The translations under genes and the position numbers were made by a program. 64,000 nt of DNA, taken from the NCBI GenBank assembly GCA_001465935.1, contig LNKV01000004.1, positions 248,001-312,000 of the forward strand, read 5' to 3'. This DNA comes from Clarireedia homoeocarpa (taxonomy: Eukaryota > Ascomycota > Leotiomycetes > Helotiales > Rutstroemiaceae). The notes beneath the pieces are model-generated. The model ran no database searches. It was not told the DNA's origin and saw nothing but the letters and a program-made list of their open reading frames with translations. Positions 36,021 through 46,616 of the stretch are shown here, piece by piece (positions within the stretch are counted from its first letter, which is position 1; every line of letters begins with the position of its first letter).

Positions 36021-36973
36021 CTAATCCAAACTCGGCGCCAACGTAATCAAACTAAACCTCAACTCACCTCCCTCACGGGTGATAAACCTCCTAACCCCCC
36101 AATCCAGCGCCTTCTCACAAAGCACATCCTCCTCCTCACCCAACTGTCCCAACTGCACCGGCCCCTTGCGCCGTCCATCCATCTCCCATAAACGATTCTG
36201 CGCATCCTTGACGAAGCACACGAAATGCAGGTCCACATCATCCTCGGCGTTTGGCGCGGCCGTTTCGCCTTGCGTGGCGGCGGCCTGGTGCGCTGCTTCG
36301 AGCGCCTGGGAGTTGTAGAGGAGGTCGGCGCGTTCAAGGGGGGAGAGGGGGATGGCACTGTTGATGAGATCGGAGAGTGCTGTATTGGGTTCTGGTGGGT
36401 GTTAGTTTTGTTCTAAATATTTTTGTTCTTGCCCTCTAAATCTTTATTACTCCGGGCAAGAAGGCAGGCAATCGAGCAATTCTCATCATCAAATCATAAA
36501 AACTCGTTTACAAAGGTATGGCTTACCAACAAAGCTCCTCGCCCCACCGTTCGACACAGCATGCAAAAGTCCAATCAGCCCACACGCATTCCTAATCGTC
36601 TGCTTATACCAAATCACCGGCTCCTCAGATCCTTTCCCCGTATATTCAGTTCGATCCGCATCTTCTTTGACACGGAACTCCTCATAGGCTTTTGAGACGG
36701 GGAAGACGAGGAGGAGGGCAAGGGCTGGGCGTGGAATGAATGAGAGGAGGGAAGGATCCTCGATTGAGAATACGTCGTGGAAGGAGAGGGTGGGGGAAAG
36801 GCCAAGATTGTGTGTTAGAGAGGTCATCACTTCGGGGTTGTTTTCTAGAGGGCGTTAGCTTTTGTGTGTAGAGGAGTGAGGAAAGGAGGGGAGATGGGAA
36901 AGGGGAAAGTACCGAGGGGGATGAAGGCTTTTTTGCCATGGGGAACATCGGGGTTGTCTATCTTTTCTGTCAT
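36021..36973 (-). CDS. Ubiquitin carboxyl-terminal hydrolase, peptidase C12 (YUH1/UCH-L type), 249 aa
   Basis: Three minus-strand exons (36973-36913, 36844-36527, 36391-36021) give 249 residues, the usual size for short UCH enzymes. The protein opens with a short N-terminal segment before FIPLENNPEVMTSL. The catalytic thiol is C108 in QTIRNACGLIGLLHA, the histidine H182 in DVDLHFVCFV and the aspartate D198 in LWEMDGRRKGP. The oxyanion-hole Gln is Q102. The crossover loop region (about 150-178) is Ala/Gln-rich. The enzyme would release small adducts from the ubiquitin C terminus and process ubiquitin or NEDD8 precursors in cytosol and nucleus. Gene ends convergently with the small mitochondrial gene. 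Confidence 0.95.
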
Positions 36974-37721
36974 CTTGAAATTGTTGTGAATATGTGAAGT
37001 TCTTGCTCTGGGATGTGAATGTGAGAATGTAGAAATGTGAGCAGAGCTTCAGAGCTCCTACAGCTTGGTAATTACCCCACGCTCGGAAAATATATATTCC
37101 GTCGTGTATACTCGAGTATCTGTACTGCTTATCTCGATGTGACTTGAAATTGAACAAGACGTAAGACAAAAGTCAATCGACTGATGTTTACTCTCTTATG
37201 ATCATCTGATGATATAAGGAATGTCATAACATTCAACATGATTACTGAGTGAGGATCATTTATCCTGTGATAGCAAATTACTAGACGTTCAGAGAGTGCA
37301 ACTGGAGCTGGTCCGCTCCATTCGCACTTCAGGCAAATATTGCTTGAAATGAGAATAGGCCAGCTGGGTCCCTAATCGGTCTTGACGAATGGGTTGATGT
37401 TTAAGTGCCCATGCTCAGGGCAACAGGTGAGAGCTAGTAGAGGTTCTACAAGTCCTGATCCTTCTAAGAGATTCAATGAATTCCCAAGACAAGTGCTTTT
37501 GGACCAAATGCATATATCAAAACATATCTAACATTCCTCATATCCCATATCATATGGCAACCTCCCTATCCTCATATGAAGTTGTCCGTCATACCGTACT
37601 CCATATAACCATGCATCATATCTATCGTAATAAGAGCGGCTCTTTATGACCAAGAAATACTAGTGAAAAGTCAGCAACGGTAAAATGCAAGAGAAAAGAA
37701 AGAAAATAAGAAAAGGACTCA
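36974..37721. other. Intergenic region upstream of the UCH gene
   Basis: About 750 bp between the UCH start and the stop of the ZIP gene, both on the minus strand. No gene is supported; it should hold the UCH promoter and the ZIP 3' untranslated region. Confidence 0.45.
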
Positions 37722-39102
37722 CTAAAGCATAATGCCTGCCCCAGCAGCCATAGCCATAAACTGCTGCAAAGTCTTCCTAACCTCCACACTCCTATCCTTC
37801 CCCGTCTCCAACAACTCCGGAATCACCGCCACGGTTCCAACATACAGAAATGTGCCTGCAGTAAACGGCAACAGCATGTCACCCCACTCGAGACTCGTAC
37901 CCATCAGTCCGTCGAATCTTCCGATCTTCTCACCCCCGGAACTGGACCCGTATTCTTGTACCACGATGCCGATAACTGTGCCGAGAAGGGCGCCAAGCGC
38001 AGTGACGAATTGTGCGCCCATAGCGGCACGTTTGGAAAAGCCCGATTGGATTAGAAGTGCGAAGTCACCTACCTCATGCGGGATTTCGTGGAAGAATACG
38101 GCGACTGTGGTGGTGGCACCGATGGTGGGGGAGGCGTAAAAGGAGGAGGACATGGCGAGACCGTCGGTTATATTGTGCGTGAAGTCGGCGCTGGTTTCCA
38201 GAATTAGCTGTTTTCTTCCAAATTGTACGAAAGGAAATCGTACATGAGATTTAGATATCCAGCAAGTTTGACACTAGAATTGATTTCCCTTTCAAGCTTC
38301 GGTTCTACGACTGATTCCTTGCTACTTTCCTTCTTTCGTAACCGAGTGCTCTTTGCAGGTGTATCGTCCAAGGTACTTGAGATGGCAGATGTATCCTTCT
38401 CATCGGAGTGCGCATGAGAATGCGAATGAGAATGCGAATGAGAATGATCGTGGCCTCCTTCTCCTCCAGTCGCAATCCGCAATCCTTTGTCCATAGCTAC
38501 GAAGGTCACAAAACCAATCATGATAGCCACACCAAGTAACAGATTACGGTTCGGTTCCACGAGTACGAATCGCACGTTTTCATGCGCGTCTTCGCCGAGG
38601 AATATTTCTGGTAACAAGTGGAACAATGTATCACCTAGAAGACCACCAACTGCGAATGCGACCATGACAGAGAGGGAAGAAGGATCGATGTTGGGTGGGC
38701 AAAGAGCGAGGAGAAAATTGGGAGGCCCAGAGATGTAGAGTGTCGCGAGGAGGGCATTAACAGCGGGGGTGGAGGGGAAGAGAATGGCAAAGATGCGGGA
38801 GGTGAGACTGGATGTGGAGGGAGCAGCCGCGCGTTTGTAGGTGTTGAGGTGTTGGACTAGAGGACATTCCTATTTTTGTATTGTTGGTAAAGCATTTCAA
38901 AAGAACCGTGGAAGAGAATCGGGATGATTTGGGGCGTGAATTGCAATAATGCTCATCGCGTGTAATTTTGACTTACTTGCAGTTTGTCCTCAAGCTCAGG
39001 GAGACTCATGGAGGCAATTGAGGATGCATGGCCCTGGGCATAGACACAAGCAATTGCAATTGAGAAGAGAAGGACGACATTGCGGGGCTTAAGGAAAGAC
39101 AT
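37722..39102 (-). CDS. ZIP-family zinc transporter, ZIP7/YKE4-like, 406 aa
   Basis: Three minus-strand exons (39102-38977, 38869-38244, 38190-37722) give 406 residues. The start encodes a cleavable-looking signal peptide (MSFLKPRNVVLLFSIAIACVYAQG). Eight-helix ZIP features follow: GGLLGDTLFHLLPE, a His-rich loop (HDHSHSHSHSHSHAHSDE) typical of metal-handling ZIP loops, then helix IV NLIADFTHNITDGLAM across the second splice and helix V FFHEIPHEVGDFALL with the HEIPHE metal motif. These are hallmarks of the LIV-1 subgroup. By homology it moves Zn2+ from ER/Golgi to cytosol. Unspliced, the frame stops just before helix IV, so the 53-nt intron is essential to the model. Confidence 0.94.
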
Positions 39103-39544
39103 CTTGGTGTGGGAGGGTGTGTTGAATTTGTTGACGCGACGCGGGATAGGGGTGTGGAAAGGGGTTAAGTGAGCTTTGACTTGGTGTACAACGACGATAT
39201 CGAATGAAGTTTAGCGAAGGGAGTGCCTAGTTCTACGTAAAATCCTAAATTAGGTGAGCGGCCCATCCTGCCAATGCTATTCGTACCTACGAAATAACTT
39301 CAACTACATCTTTTGATTCTGACAACCACGGCATATCGGGCGACAAGACATAAGAATTAGATGGTCTCTTCAGGTACAGATAGTGCATCCGGGCTCAATT
39401 GTCTTTCCTGCTCGTGGTACTTCTACTCCAGTCATCGGATACTGTCATACAACCCCCGTGATGTCTACCTTACACACGACGCTCTATGTCTTCCCCAGAC
39501 TAACAATTCTATAGAGGAGATATTGATTAGAGTGGCACTCAAAG
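39103..39544. promoter_or_regulatory. Divergent promoter, ZIP transporter and HET gene
   Basis: 442 bp between divergent starts, marking the boundary between the conserved block and the accessory island. An open frame from 39361 is in a different phase from the HET gene and is not needed for it. Confidence 0.4.
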
Positions 39545-41452
39545 ATGGAAGTAGGCGGCCGCCTCTTGGATGATGAAATACGTATCTTACACCTCCTCCC
39601 ATCTATCGACGTCGACTCGGAGATACAATGCGAATTGACGAGGGAAAAGGCAGAGCCTCGAACGTATATTGCGCTCTCGTATGTTTGGGGAGACCCCACT
39701 CCAGCACAACCCATTTCATTGAACGGAATCACAGTATATGTGACTCCCAACCTCAGTGCTGCTCTGCGGCAGTTCCGCCACGCAGCAAAGACTCTTCGTT
39801 TCTGGGTAGATGCTGTATGTATAAATCAGAATGATGATTTAGAGAAGAGTGCAGTCGTTAGGCGAATGGGAGCTATCTACCAAAGTTCTCTGAGGGTGTG
39901 GATGTGGCTCGGCGTTGAAGAATGTAACAGTCATTTGGCGATGACATGGATTGAAAAAATCGGAAGTATGGCTGATAGGGAAGAGTGGGCAGACGCGCTA
40001 AATCTGCTATTCAACGATCTTTCCTTTCTCCAACCTTGGATAGCTCTCCACGCCCTATTTCGCCGACAATACTGGAAGCGACTGTGGGTCGTGCAAGAGA
40101 TGTTATGTAGAGCTAATCCCATAGTTTGTTGTGGCTCTTTACAGACAGAATGGGTCAAATTCGCCATTGTTCTCCGGAGAATCATGACATCTCCTGCCAG
40201 AAGCGGGGCATCTCGTGGCATGCTTCCAAATTCGGGTTTGCTCAGCTACCTGATTATCAGGCAGGCCGATCTGATCTATACGTGGCGTATATATGGCACA
40301 CTCTCAATACCTTTCCTCGAAGGTTTGATCATGTGTCGCAACCTCGACGCTACTGACGCTAGAGACCACATATATGGAATTCTTAGTCTTGTTGATCATG
40401 GTGGTTTCGAACCCGACTACACCAAAAGTTGTTTTACCTTATATAGAGATGTTGTAAAGCACATCGTCGAGAAGCATAATACTTTGGATATCCTCACTGC
40501 CTGTAAACTACTTGACTTGGAGCCATCATACCACATGAAGAATTTAATACTCCTACACAATAATCGCACAAAACGACCAATGCCGCCAAAAGACCAAGAT
40601 AGGAGCAGTGTATCAGACTTGGATGTCCAAACTCAATACGGACCTGGCTTTCACGAAAGCAATATCAACAAACGATCCACCGAAAGCAACTGGGTGGCAT
40701 TGGATAAAGAAGAGTTTGCCGGGTGCAAACTCGATGATATGTTTCCTTCATGGGCTCCCAATTGGAATCATAAAGCCGCGGAAGGACTTTATCTTGTGCT
40801 CAACAAATCGAATAAATGTAATTACCGAGCCGCTGGCAGCACAAGCCCGATTGTGAATTTTTTCATGAAAGATGACTTGAAGATGCAAGTCTGTGGTATC
40901 CTGGTTGACACGATAAAGATTCTTTCACCTTGTAGCCCTCAATGCACTTGGCATGAGGCTCCCAAGGGCCCCTCGGTGGATTGGGATGTCTGGCGCCAGC
41001 ATAACATTTCTAGCACAATATACGGAGACTCCGAGGGTGAAAAGGAAGCCTTTATCCAGACCATGGTTGCGGGAAGAAACTTCAATGGAGACGAAGCGAC
41101 GTACGATTTACAGGCCGCCTGGACTGCCGTAACATGTGGCCTTGAACGAACGCTTCCCGCGACCGCTGATTCTACCGTCCAGCTACAGATGAGTGATTTT
41201 CATGAAAGATATGAGGAACTAGCATGGACATCCTTTTGTGTCACGGATAAAGGCTACATGGGCCGCGTTCCACGATACGGTGAAGCAGGCGACTTGATAG
41301 TCATTTTCTTAGGTTCAAAAGCTCCTAGTGTACTTCGCAGGTATCCGGATCAAGACATCTATTACCATGTTGGTGAATGCTGTGAGTTCGCCAGCCACCA
41401 AGCCGTCCAGTTCATTATGTTCATGATTACTAACTGCGGACTGTTCTACTGA
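39545..41452 (+). CDS. HET-domain protein, 635 aa
   Basis: A single open exon. The N-terminal heterokaryon-incompatibility (HET) domain shows YIALSYVWGDP at 41-51, LRFWVDAVCINQND at about 83-96, MGAIYQSSLRVWMWLG and WKRLWVVQEML. Later segments (DARDHIYGILSLV and FCVTDKGYMGRVPRYGEAGD near the end) match the usual C-terminal part of this fungal family. HET domains act in non-self recognition and trigger cell death when paired with incompatible partners; most family members are uncharacterised. There are no transmembrane segments or signal peptide. First ATG at 39545 fits the family length (600-700 aa). It opens the accessory island. Confidence 0.93.
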   Translation: MEVGGRLLDDEIRILHLLPSIDVDSEIQCELTREKAEPRTYIALSYVWGDPTPAQPISLNGITVYVTPNLSAALRQFRHAAKTLRFWVDAVCINQNDDLEKSAVVRRMGAIYQSSLRVWMWLGVEECNSHLAMTWIEKIGSMADREEWADALNLLFNDLSFLQPWIALHALFRRQYWKRLWVVQEMLCRANPIVCCGSLQTEWVKFAIVLRRIMTSPARSGASRGMLPNSGLLSYLIIRQADLIYTWRIYGTLSIPFLEGLIMCRNLDATDARDHIYGILSLVDHGGFEPDYTKSCFTLYRDVVKHIVEKHNTLDILTACKLLDLEPSYHMKNLILLHNNRTKRPMPPKDQDRSSVSDLDVQTQYGPGFHESNINKRSTESNWVALDKEEFAGCKLDDMFPSWAPNWNHKAAEGLYLVLNKSNKCNYRAAGSTSPIVNFFMKDDLKMQVCGILVDTIKILSPCSPQCTWHEAPKGPSVDWDVWRQHNISSTIYGDSEGEKEAFIQTMVAGRNFNGDEATYDLQAAWTAVTCGLERTLPATADSTVQLQMSDFHERYEELAWTSFCVTDKGYMGRVPRYGEAGDLIVIFLGSKAPSVLRRYPDQDIYYHVGECCEFASHQAVQFIMFMITNCGLFY

Positions 41453-42213
41453 TTAGATATCCATGGTATAATGGAAGGCGAGTTGATGGGATCACTAGGG
41501 GAAGGCAAGGTTGTCCCAGAAGAATTCCTTTTACTTTGAGTCGCGAGAATGGTGGTAGTCTTATCTCATCATCTGGGAATAGAACCAAGACGGTAGCTCC
41601 CTTCCAGAAAATGGATTGATACACATCCTATTGTATACTACAACCTGGAGTTTTTCTTCGAACAGATTGGGTGATCAGACGACACATACTCTCATATCAA
41701 GTCCTCAATACCCTCACTTAATGTTCCCATCCTTGTGACCCAGAGAACACTTCCAATCGTCGGTGCTGAATGAACAAGATTCTTCTGCATTCACTGTTTA
41801 TGCACCTCAGTCTGCATAAAGTCTTTGTATTGCTCGCCCCCCGCTACTATCATTTTAGATACTATAGTCCCGAGTCTCGCTAAGAATTCTTCTTAGCACA
41901 CATTTTGCACATTTAAGAGCTTCTTTCACCTCTTCAGTTTGGAAACTCCTTAATATCTTAGGATCTGTCTACTCTTTTGCTAAGATCTTCGATCATTGTT
42001 GAACTTCACAATATCTCACGTCACTTTCTCAACATTTCGTCTCACGCATCAAGGCTTGCAATCATTGCCAGCCTGTCTTCCACAATACAAAAGGTATAGC
42101 ATTCTATTTATTCTTACCTAGGTTCTGATCTAACATAACAAGCAGAACCGACTTCCCACAATCAATTCAACCCACCACCACCACCATCACCAACCACCTC
42201 AATCCATCTACCC
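41453..42213. other. Intergenic region with a probable 5'-UTR intron
   Basis: No gene is supported. Just upstream of the next ATG lies a probable leader intron at 42094-42145 (donor GTATAG, branch CTAAC, acceptor AGCAG, 52 nt). A pyrimidine-rich, TTCAC-rich leader resembles those of the other members of the small-protein family nearby. Confidence 0.45.
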
Positions 42214-42975
42214 ATGGGCTCAAAATACTCAAGAATGTCTGATGAACAACAAGCCGCTCCCACCATCTCAACCCATCCACCCATCCACCCATCAAACGCA
42301 ACCATGTCTGAAAACCAAGCCGCCCCCACTATCACTATCACTATCACTCCCGATCTCCGACTTCTCTGGGCAATGATCCCTGGCCTCGAGGACCATGAAT
42401 TTGACTGGTACCAAATCGGCCTGTATGCGGGTCTCGCTCCAGAAACCGCATTCGCGCGCTATGATCAGTTGAAGGAAATATTCTGGAATGATATGGCTCG
42501 CGGTGAAAGATCTGTTACAACTCATACCATTGGGCCATATCCTTTCATGAATTCATATCCTACCATTGGTTCACCTCCTTTTAATAATGGATTTCGTACC
42601 ATTGATTCATCTCCTTTCATTGATTCATCTCCTACCATTGTTTCAAATGGTTTCATTGGTTATTATCCTGCCATTGATCCAAATCCTTTCATTCGTTCAT
42701 CTCCTACCATTGAGTCATCTCCTACCAAGCGCAGAAAGTTTGGCATTGATTTAAAAGGTGCTGCGAAGGCGATGGCGAAGGTGATGGCGAAGGCAAAGAG
42801 AGTATGGAAGCAAAAGATTGGTGATGAGCGTGTCAAGGGGGAGGATGATGATGATATGGAGTTGGTCGATGACATTGCTGATAGGAAGGATAATTTGAAG
42901 CGCGAGCGGGATGAGTTGAACGAGGAGATTGCTAATTTGAAGCGCGAGCGGGATGATTTGGAGGGCTCTCACTGA
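42214..42975 (+). CDS. Myb/SANT-like small protein, family member 1, 253 aa
   Basis: An intronless coding exon. The N-terminal part has a helical module, PDLRLLWAMIPGLE then FDWYQIGLYAGLAPETAFARY, the same layout (helix, short linker, W/IDxxxLA-x-G-x-T helix, R/Y-rich recognition helix) as the neighbouring paralogs and as fungal Myb/SANT-like proteins. Then come about eight imperfect 8-12-residue units of the SSPTI/SPFI kind (residues about 108-168), a basic patch PTKRRK that could be a nuclear signal, an Ala/Lys helix, an acidic run and a heptad-like ending with two LKRERD copies. DNA binding and nuclear location are inference. The start is the first ATG; two later in-frame ATGs are possible. 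Confidence 0.72.
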   Translation: MGSKYSRMSDEQQAAPTISTHPPIHPSNATMSENQAAPTITITITPDLRLLWAMIPGLEDHEFDWYQIGLYAGLAPETAFARYDQLKEIFWNDMARGERSVTTHTIGPYPFMNSYPTIGSPPFNNGFRTIDSSPFIDSSPTIVSNGFIGYYPAIDPNPFIRSSPTIESSPTKRRKFGIDLKGAAKAMAKVMAKAKRVWKQKIGDERVKGEDDDDMELVDDIADRKDNLKRERDELNEEIANLKRERDDLEGSH

Positions 42976-43817
42976 GGATATGGGGAAATAGAGTTGGGTT
43001 GGCTGGGTTTGTGGTTACAGTGGAGTTGATAGTAAAGATTTTTCTTTTACATCGAACGGATCTGATATCAGCGAGGCAGCGGCATCTGAACTTGTTTCTT
43101 TTGCAGTATGCAAATCTGATGATATCAGCAAAGCAGTGGCGTACATGTTTATTTGATTCAGATTCACACACAGCTACATAGTGTAGACTCTTTGAGAAAG
43201 CGAATTTCAGCTTTATTCACAATTCACATCTCAAGCTCCAGCAAATTGTGAACCAGCATACTTATCTTCATTTCTTGAACTGTCTTTTCTACTTACTGTA
43301 TGTACGCTCCCGAGTGGCTGAACCTACCTGGCATTCTTTTATCCATGTGCGTGCACTCTGACGGTATTCTGATATATGACAAAAAAAGTGTTCCCCGGAA
43401 TCCTGGTAAGCCACAATCAACCAAACAAACAAACAGCCTTCCTGGACTAATCTGGTGCATAAGAAACAGAAAAGAGAAATCTTCTTGTCGTTTAGGGGGT
43501 GATTAAGCAGATAGCCGTCAAAGAACTTGGAACTTTTGGATTCAATTCTACGTGGGGATCGGGGGGTGCAGATTCACTGTTGAGCGACTGACTCACGCAG
43601 TTTGTAGCTTTCTATTTACTTGTAGATTGGGACCCTATTCTCTACAAAGCAGCATCCTGTTCTACACTTTTCACAGATAGAAATTCAAACTATAACAGAT
43701 CTGCTTTTGCTAGATCAATCTTCGTATCGTACTCACTTACATTTCCAAACTAAACCAACTCCTCAACACCCTCTGTCTGTCTATCTATCCCACGATTACC
43801 CAAGCAAACAGCCAAAC
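42976..43817. other. Intergenic region between family members 1 and 2
   Basis: No gene is supported; short frames lack motifs. It is probably the 3' end of the first family gene and the promoter and leader of the second. Confidence 0.45.
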
Positions 43818-44552
43818 ATGCCCGCATCCACACCCTCCAAACCCACCGACAGCGAAATCGTCGTTCTGCAAGCCGTGCTCCTCCAACTCAACACTAACGG
43901 CATCGACTACGCGAGACTCGCTCGTGATCTCGGTGGCATCACGAAGAATGCTGCGCAGCTAAGATGGTATAAGTGTCGGGATCGTATCTTGGGGAAGCCT
44001 GAGAGAACGAATAAGGAGGGGGGAAGCAAGGAGGGGACGCCTGTGAAGGAGAGTGGTGGGGGTGGAAGTGGAAGTGGAAGTGGAAGTGGAAGTGGAAGTG
44101 GAAGTGGAAGTGGAAGTGGAAGTGGAAGTGGAAGTGGAAGTGGAAAGGGGAAGAAGACTGATAGTGCGAGTAAGACATTCGAGAAGCCGAGAAGCAATGC
44201 AAAGAAAGGGGGTGCAAAGAGAAAGAGGAAGACGATGAGTGATGAGGATATGACGGAGGAGGAGGAGGAGGAGGAGGAGGAAGAAGAAGAAGAAGAAGAA
44301 GGGGAAACGACTATTTACAACCAGAGTCCGTCGAGAGTTTTGCCTCAGCGAAAGACGAGAAAGTTGACGAGATCTGCAAGCATGATGAATGTAGACACGA
44401 CTATTGAGTGCAGTGATATTGAAATGGAGTATAAAGACGGAGATGAATTTGAGGATTTGGTGGATGAGACAAAGGGAACGACGAAGAAGGGAGTCAAGTT
44501 GGAGATGGATTCGGAAGACAGCGATGTTTCGGAATGGGGAGCAGATATCTGA
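43818..44552 (+). CDS. Myb/SANT-like small protein, family member 2, with Gly-Ser and poly-Glu tracts, 244 aa
   Basis: The ATG at 43818 opens MPASTPSKPTDSEIVVLQAV, the first helix of the shared module. It continues LNTNGIDYARLARDLGGITKN then AAQLRWYKCRDRILGK, a clear Myb/SANT-like or helix-turn-helix pattern. After about residue 80 the protein is low complexity: some fourteen Gly-Ser dipeptides encoded by a GGAAGT array, a basic KKGGAKRKRK stretch (nuclear signal candidate), about sixteen consecutive Glu, and an acidic tail. Such a plan (compact N-terminal module, disordered charged tail) is shared by its neighbours. Function is unknown; DNA or chromatin binding is inference. The frame is open further upstream but without an ATG, so this start is preferred. 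Confidence 0.78.
   Translation: MPASTPSKPTDSEIVVLQAVLLQLNTNGIDYARLARDLGGITKNAAQLRWYKCRDRILGKPERTNKEGGSKEGTPVKESGGGGSGSGSGSGSGSGSGSGSGSGSGSGSGKGKKTDSASKTFEKPRSNAKKGGAKRKRKTMSDEDMTEEEEEEEEEEEEEEEGETTIYNQSPSRVLPQRKTRKLTRSASMMNVDTTIECSDIEMEYKDGDEFEDLVDETKGTTKKGVKLEMDSEDSDVSEWGADI
44063..44144 (+). repeat. In-frame GGAAGT hexanucleotide array encoding Gly-Ser
   Basis: About fourteen near-perfect tandem hexamers inside the family-member-2 gene. The units keep the reading frame, so length changes would vary the linker without breaking the protein. The antisense frames read as long Pro-Leu or His-Phe runs and are artefacts. Confidence 0.9.
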
Positions 44553-45103
44553 GAGGGTCAATTGTTGGTTCTTGATAATTGTCAGTCAAGGCAGTAGATC
44601 GTGTGAAGCACTTTGGGAGTTGGGCTACTCGGCAGGTTCTGGCTAAGGCTCTTGTGATGCGATACTGAGAGTGTGCGAATGGCATTTCTTGTTTACACAG
44701 CTACTGTATCAGAGATACCTTTGTATGACACTTCGATCTAGATAGCTTCTTCGCAGTCACAATGAAGACATGCAATTGGGAAATGAAACAATAGACAATG
44801 AACTCTTTACACTACAAATTAATTTTGCATTCAAGATTCGCAGAATTGTAGCCCGAAGGTGTGACAGACCTATTACAACCTATCTCCGCCTTTCGTCTTT
44901 TTTTCAATATCCTCCTCGCACATTCAACTGCATCAAAGATTTCACCTAAACAGATCTAATCCCTCTGTTCTTTAACAGCCTGTGGTTCTCAATCTGCACA
45001 TTTCCAACCTGCAATTCAATTCCTCAACTACAGCTCAAACCTCTCAATCTACGACTTCAGTTCCCTACAACCAAATCCTCATACCGCGAAACCTAACCCC
45101 ACG
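44553..45103. other. Intergenic region between family member 2 and the pseudogene copy
   Basis: No gene is supported. The last 100 bases have the same C/A/T-rich leader character as those before the other family members. Confidence 0.4.
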
Positions 45104-45580
45104 ATGTCCTCATCCTTCTCGTCGACCGCAAGCGCTTTATCCTCACCGCTATCATCCATTCAACAAGTCCAGTCTCGCAAAATCCACTACCCTGCCCTCG
45201 ATTCCTCCTCCAAAACCGCCCACCAGTTCCGGTGCTCTGCCATCAACTGTGTCGAATAAAAAGGTGATAATAAGGGGTATTGATACAGGTGAAGGAACAT
45301 ATGATTGATCACAAGGTTTAGGCGAGGGATACTGGGGTGGGAATTACGAAGAACGCGAGGTATACGTGTGCTAGATTAAGAAGGAGCAAGATTAGAGATT
45401 TGTGGAGTTTGGAAAGTGACTGGGAGGGTAGTTGAGGAGGGGGAATGGGAAGGGAGCGGTGGTTAGTAAGACAAGTGCTGCGATTGTGGTGGATCGAAGA
45501 GAAGGAACAGTGTAGCAAAGATTGAGGGTGATGATGATAACAAGAAGGTAGAGACGATTAAAGAGAGGTTCATTAGGATT
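45104..45580 (+). pseudogene. Decayed Myb/SANT-like family copy
   Basis: Starting at an ATG at 45104, recognisable family pieces occur in shifting frames. DRKRFILTAIIHST resembles a first helix. Then IDHKV-stop-ARDTGVGITKNARYT and CARLRRSKIRDLW align with IDYARLARDLGGITKN and RWYKCRDRIL of the neighbour. A Lys/Glu-rich tail (KIEGDDDNKKVETIKERF) follows in another frame. An in-frame TAG sits inside the second helix. At least two frame changes and this stop mean no intact product. The order of pieces matches an intact member, so it is a dead paralog rather than chance similarity. Confidence 0.68.
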
Positions 45581-46616
45581 GTGATTCTATGCAGATTACC
45601 CGGAATTATTAGATGAAGCAGAAAGGTCACAACATCGAAACGTATGTTGCCGACTAGTCAAAGTCAGATCAAGGATGAGCATAGCTATGTAAAACAGGAA
45701 GAAGAAAAAATGCCAGAATGCACGTTGCCAGCTTAAGAAGCTCAAGTGAAGACTGGGAAAATGGTAGAGAACTGTGAAAATCTCCAAAGCGACGCCACTT
45801 CTGGAGAAGTGACAATATGGGCTTATATTTGGTTTCACAACACAGGTGATAGTGAGGACAATGAAGAGGCTCCTCGACCTGATATTTTCTGAGTCTTGAT
45901 ACATTTTGCACGATGGTTGTTTACTTGGTTGGCTGATTGATTGTGAGAAAATGAGGGGATTCCCAGTTCCAGTTAAGAATGCCAACACTTCAAGATTTTT
46001 CAATCTGGAAGCTACATAATCTGCTATAATCACTTATTTTGCCACAGACTTGAGAATATAAACCTCCTTCCATACAGCCATGTAATTAGTTCTTTAGATA
46101 GGTTCCATTCAAGTGATTTCCATAAGCTCAAATTCTCACCCGGATCTATAGATTGTTCGATGATTATGATTGGATACATGGATAGAGGGGAGTGATCAGC
46201 AGACAGCATGTCGCCGGTCTACAATACTCGATGTTTACTTCACTTCTCAAGACCAATATGCATACTCATCTGAACAAAAAGCAAATTTGAATCCTGGAAT
46301 GGCGCAGCCCAGTCAGCTTGCAATGCATTCTTCCGAATCTTGACTCCTGCATAAGCTATTGTGAAGAGTCTAGAGTAAGATTGCAGTTGAAATTTTCATC
46401 TATCCAGCAAGGTTGGATCTATTCACTATCTGGCCTTGCAATTTCAATCCTGTTTCCCACCTCCAATTCCAATACTTAAGCCAAACCACCCTCCTTTTCG
46501 CTTCTTCTCACTTCTTCCCTCTTCACCTCACTACACAAACAAACAAGCAAAACAAACAACACCAAATCAACCTCCAAATATAACCACAATACAAACATCA
46601 AACTGCTATCGCAACC
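45581..46616. other. Intergenic region between pseudogene copy and family member 3
   Basis: About 1 kb with no supported gene. A minus-strand frame at 45596-46033 is hydrophobic in part but has no family features and lies over leader-type sequence. Confidence 0.45.

Noticed and set aside
43907..44217. Pro-Leu and His-Phe repeat proteins on the minus strand
   Set aside because: Antisense readings of the GGAAGT array in the Myb/SANT-like gene.
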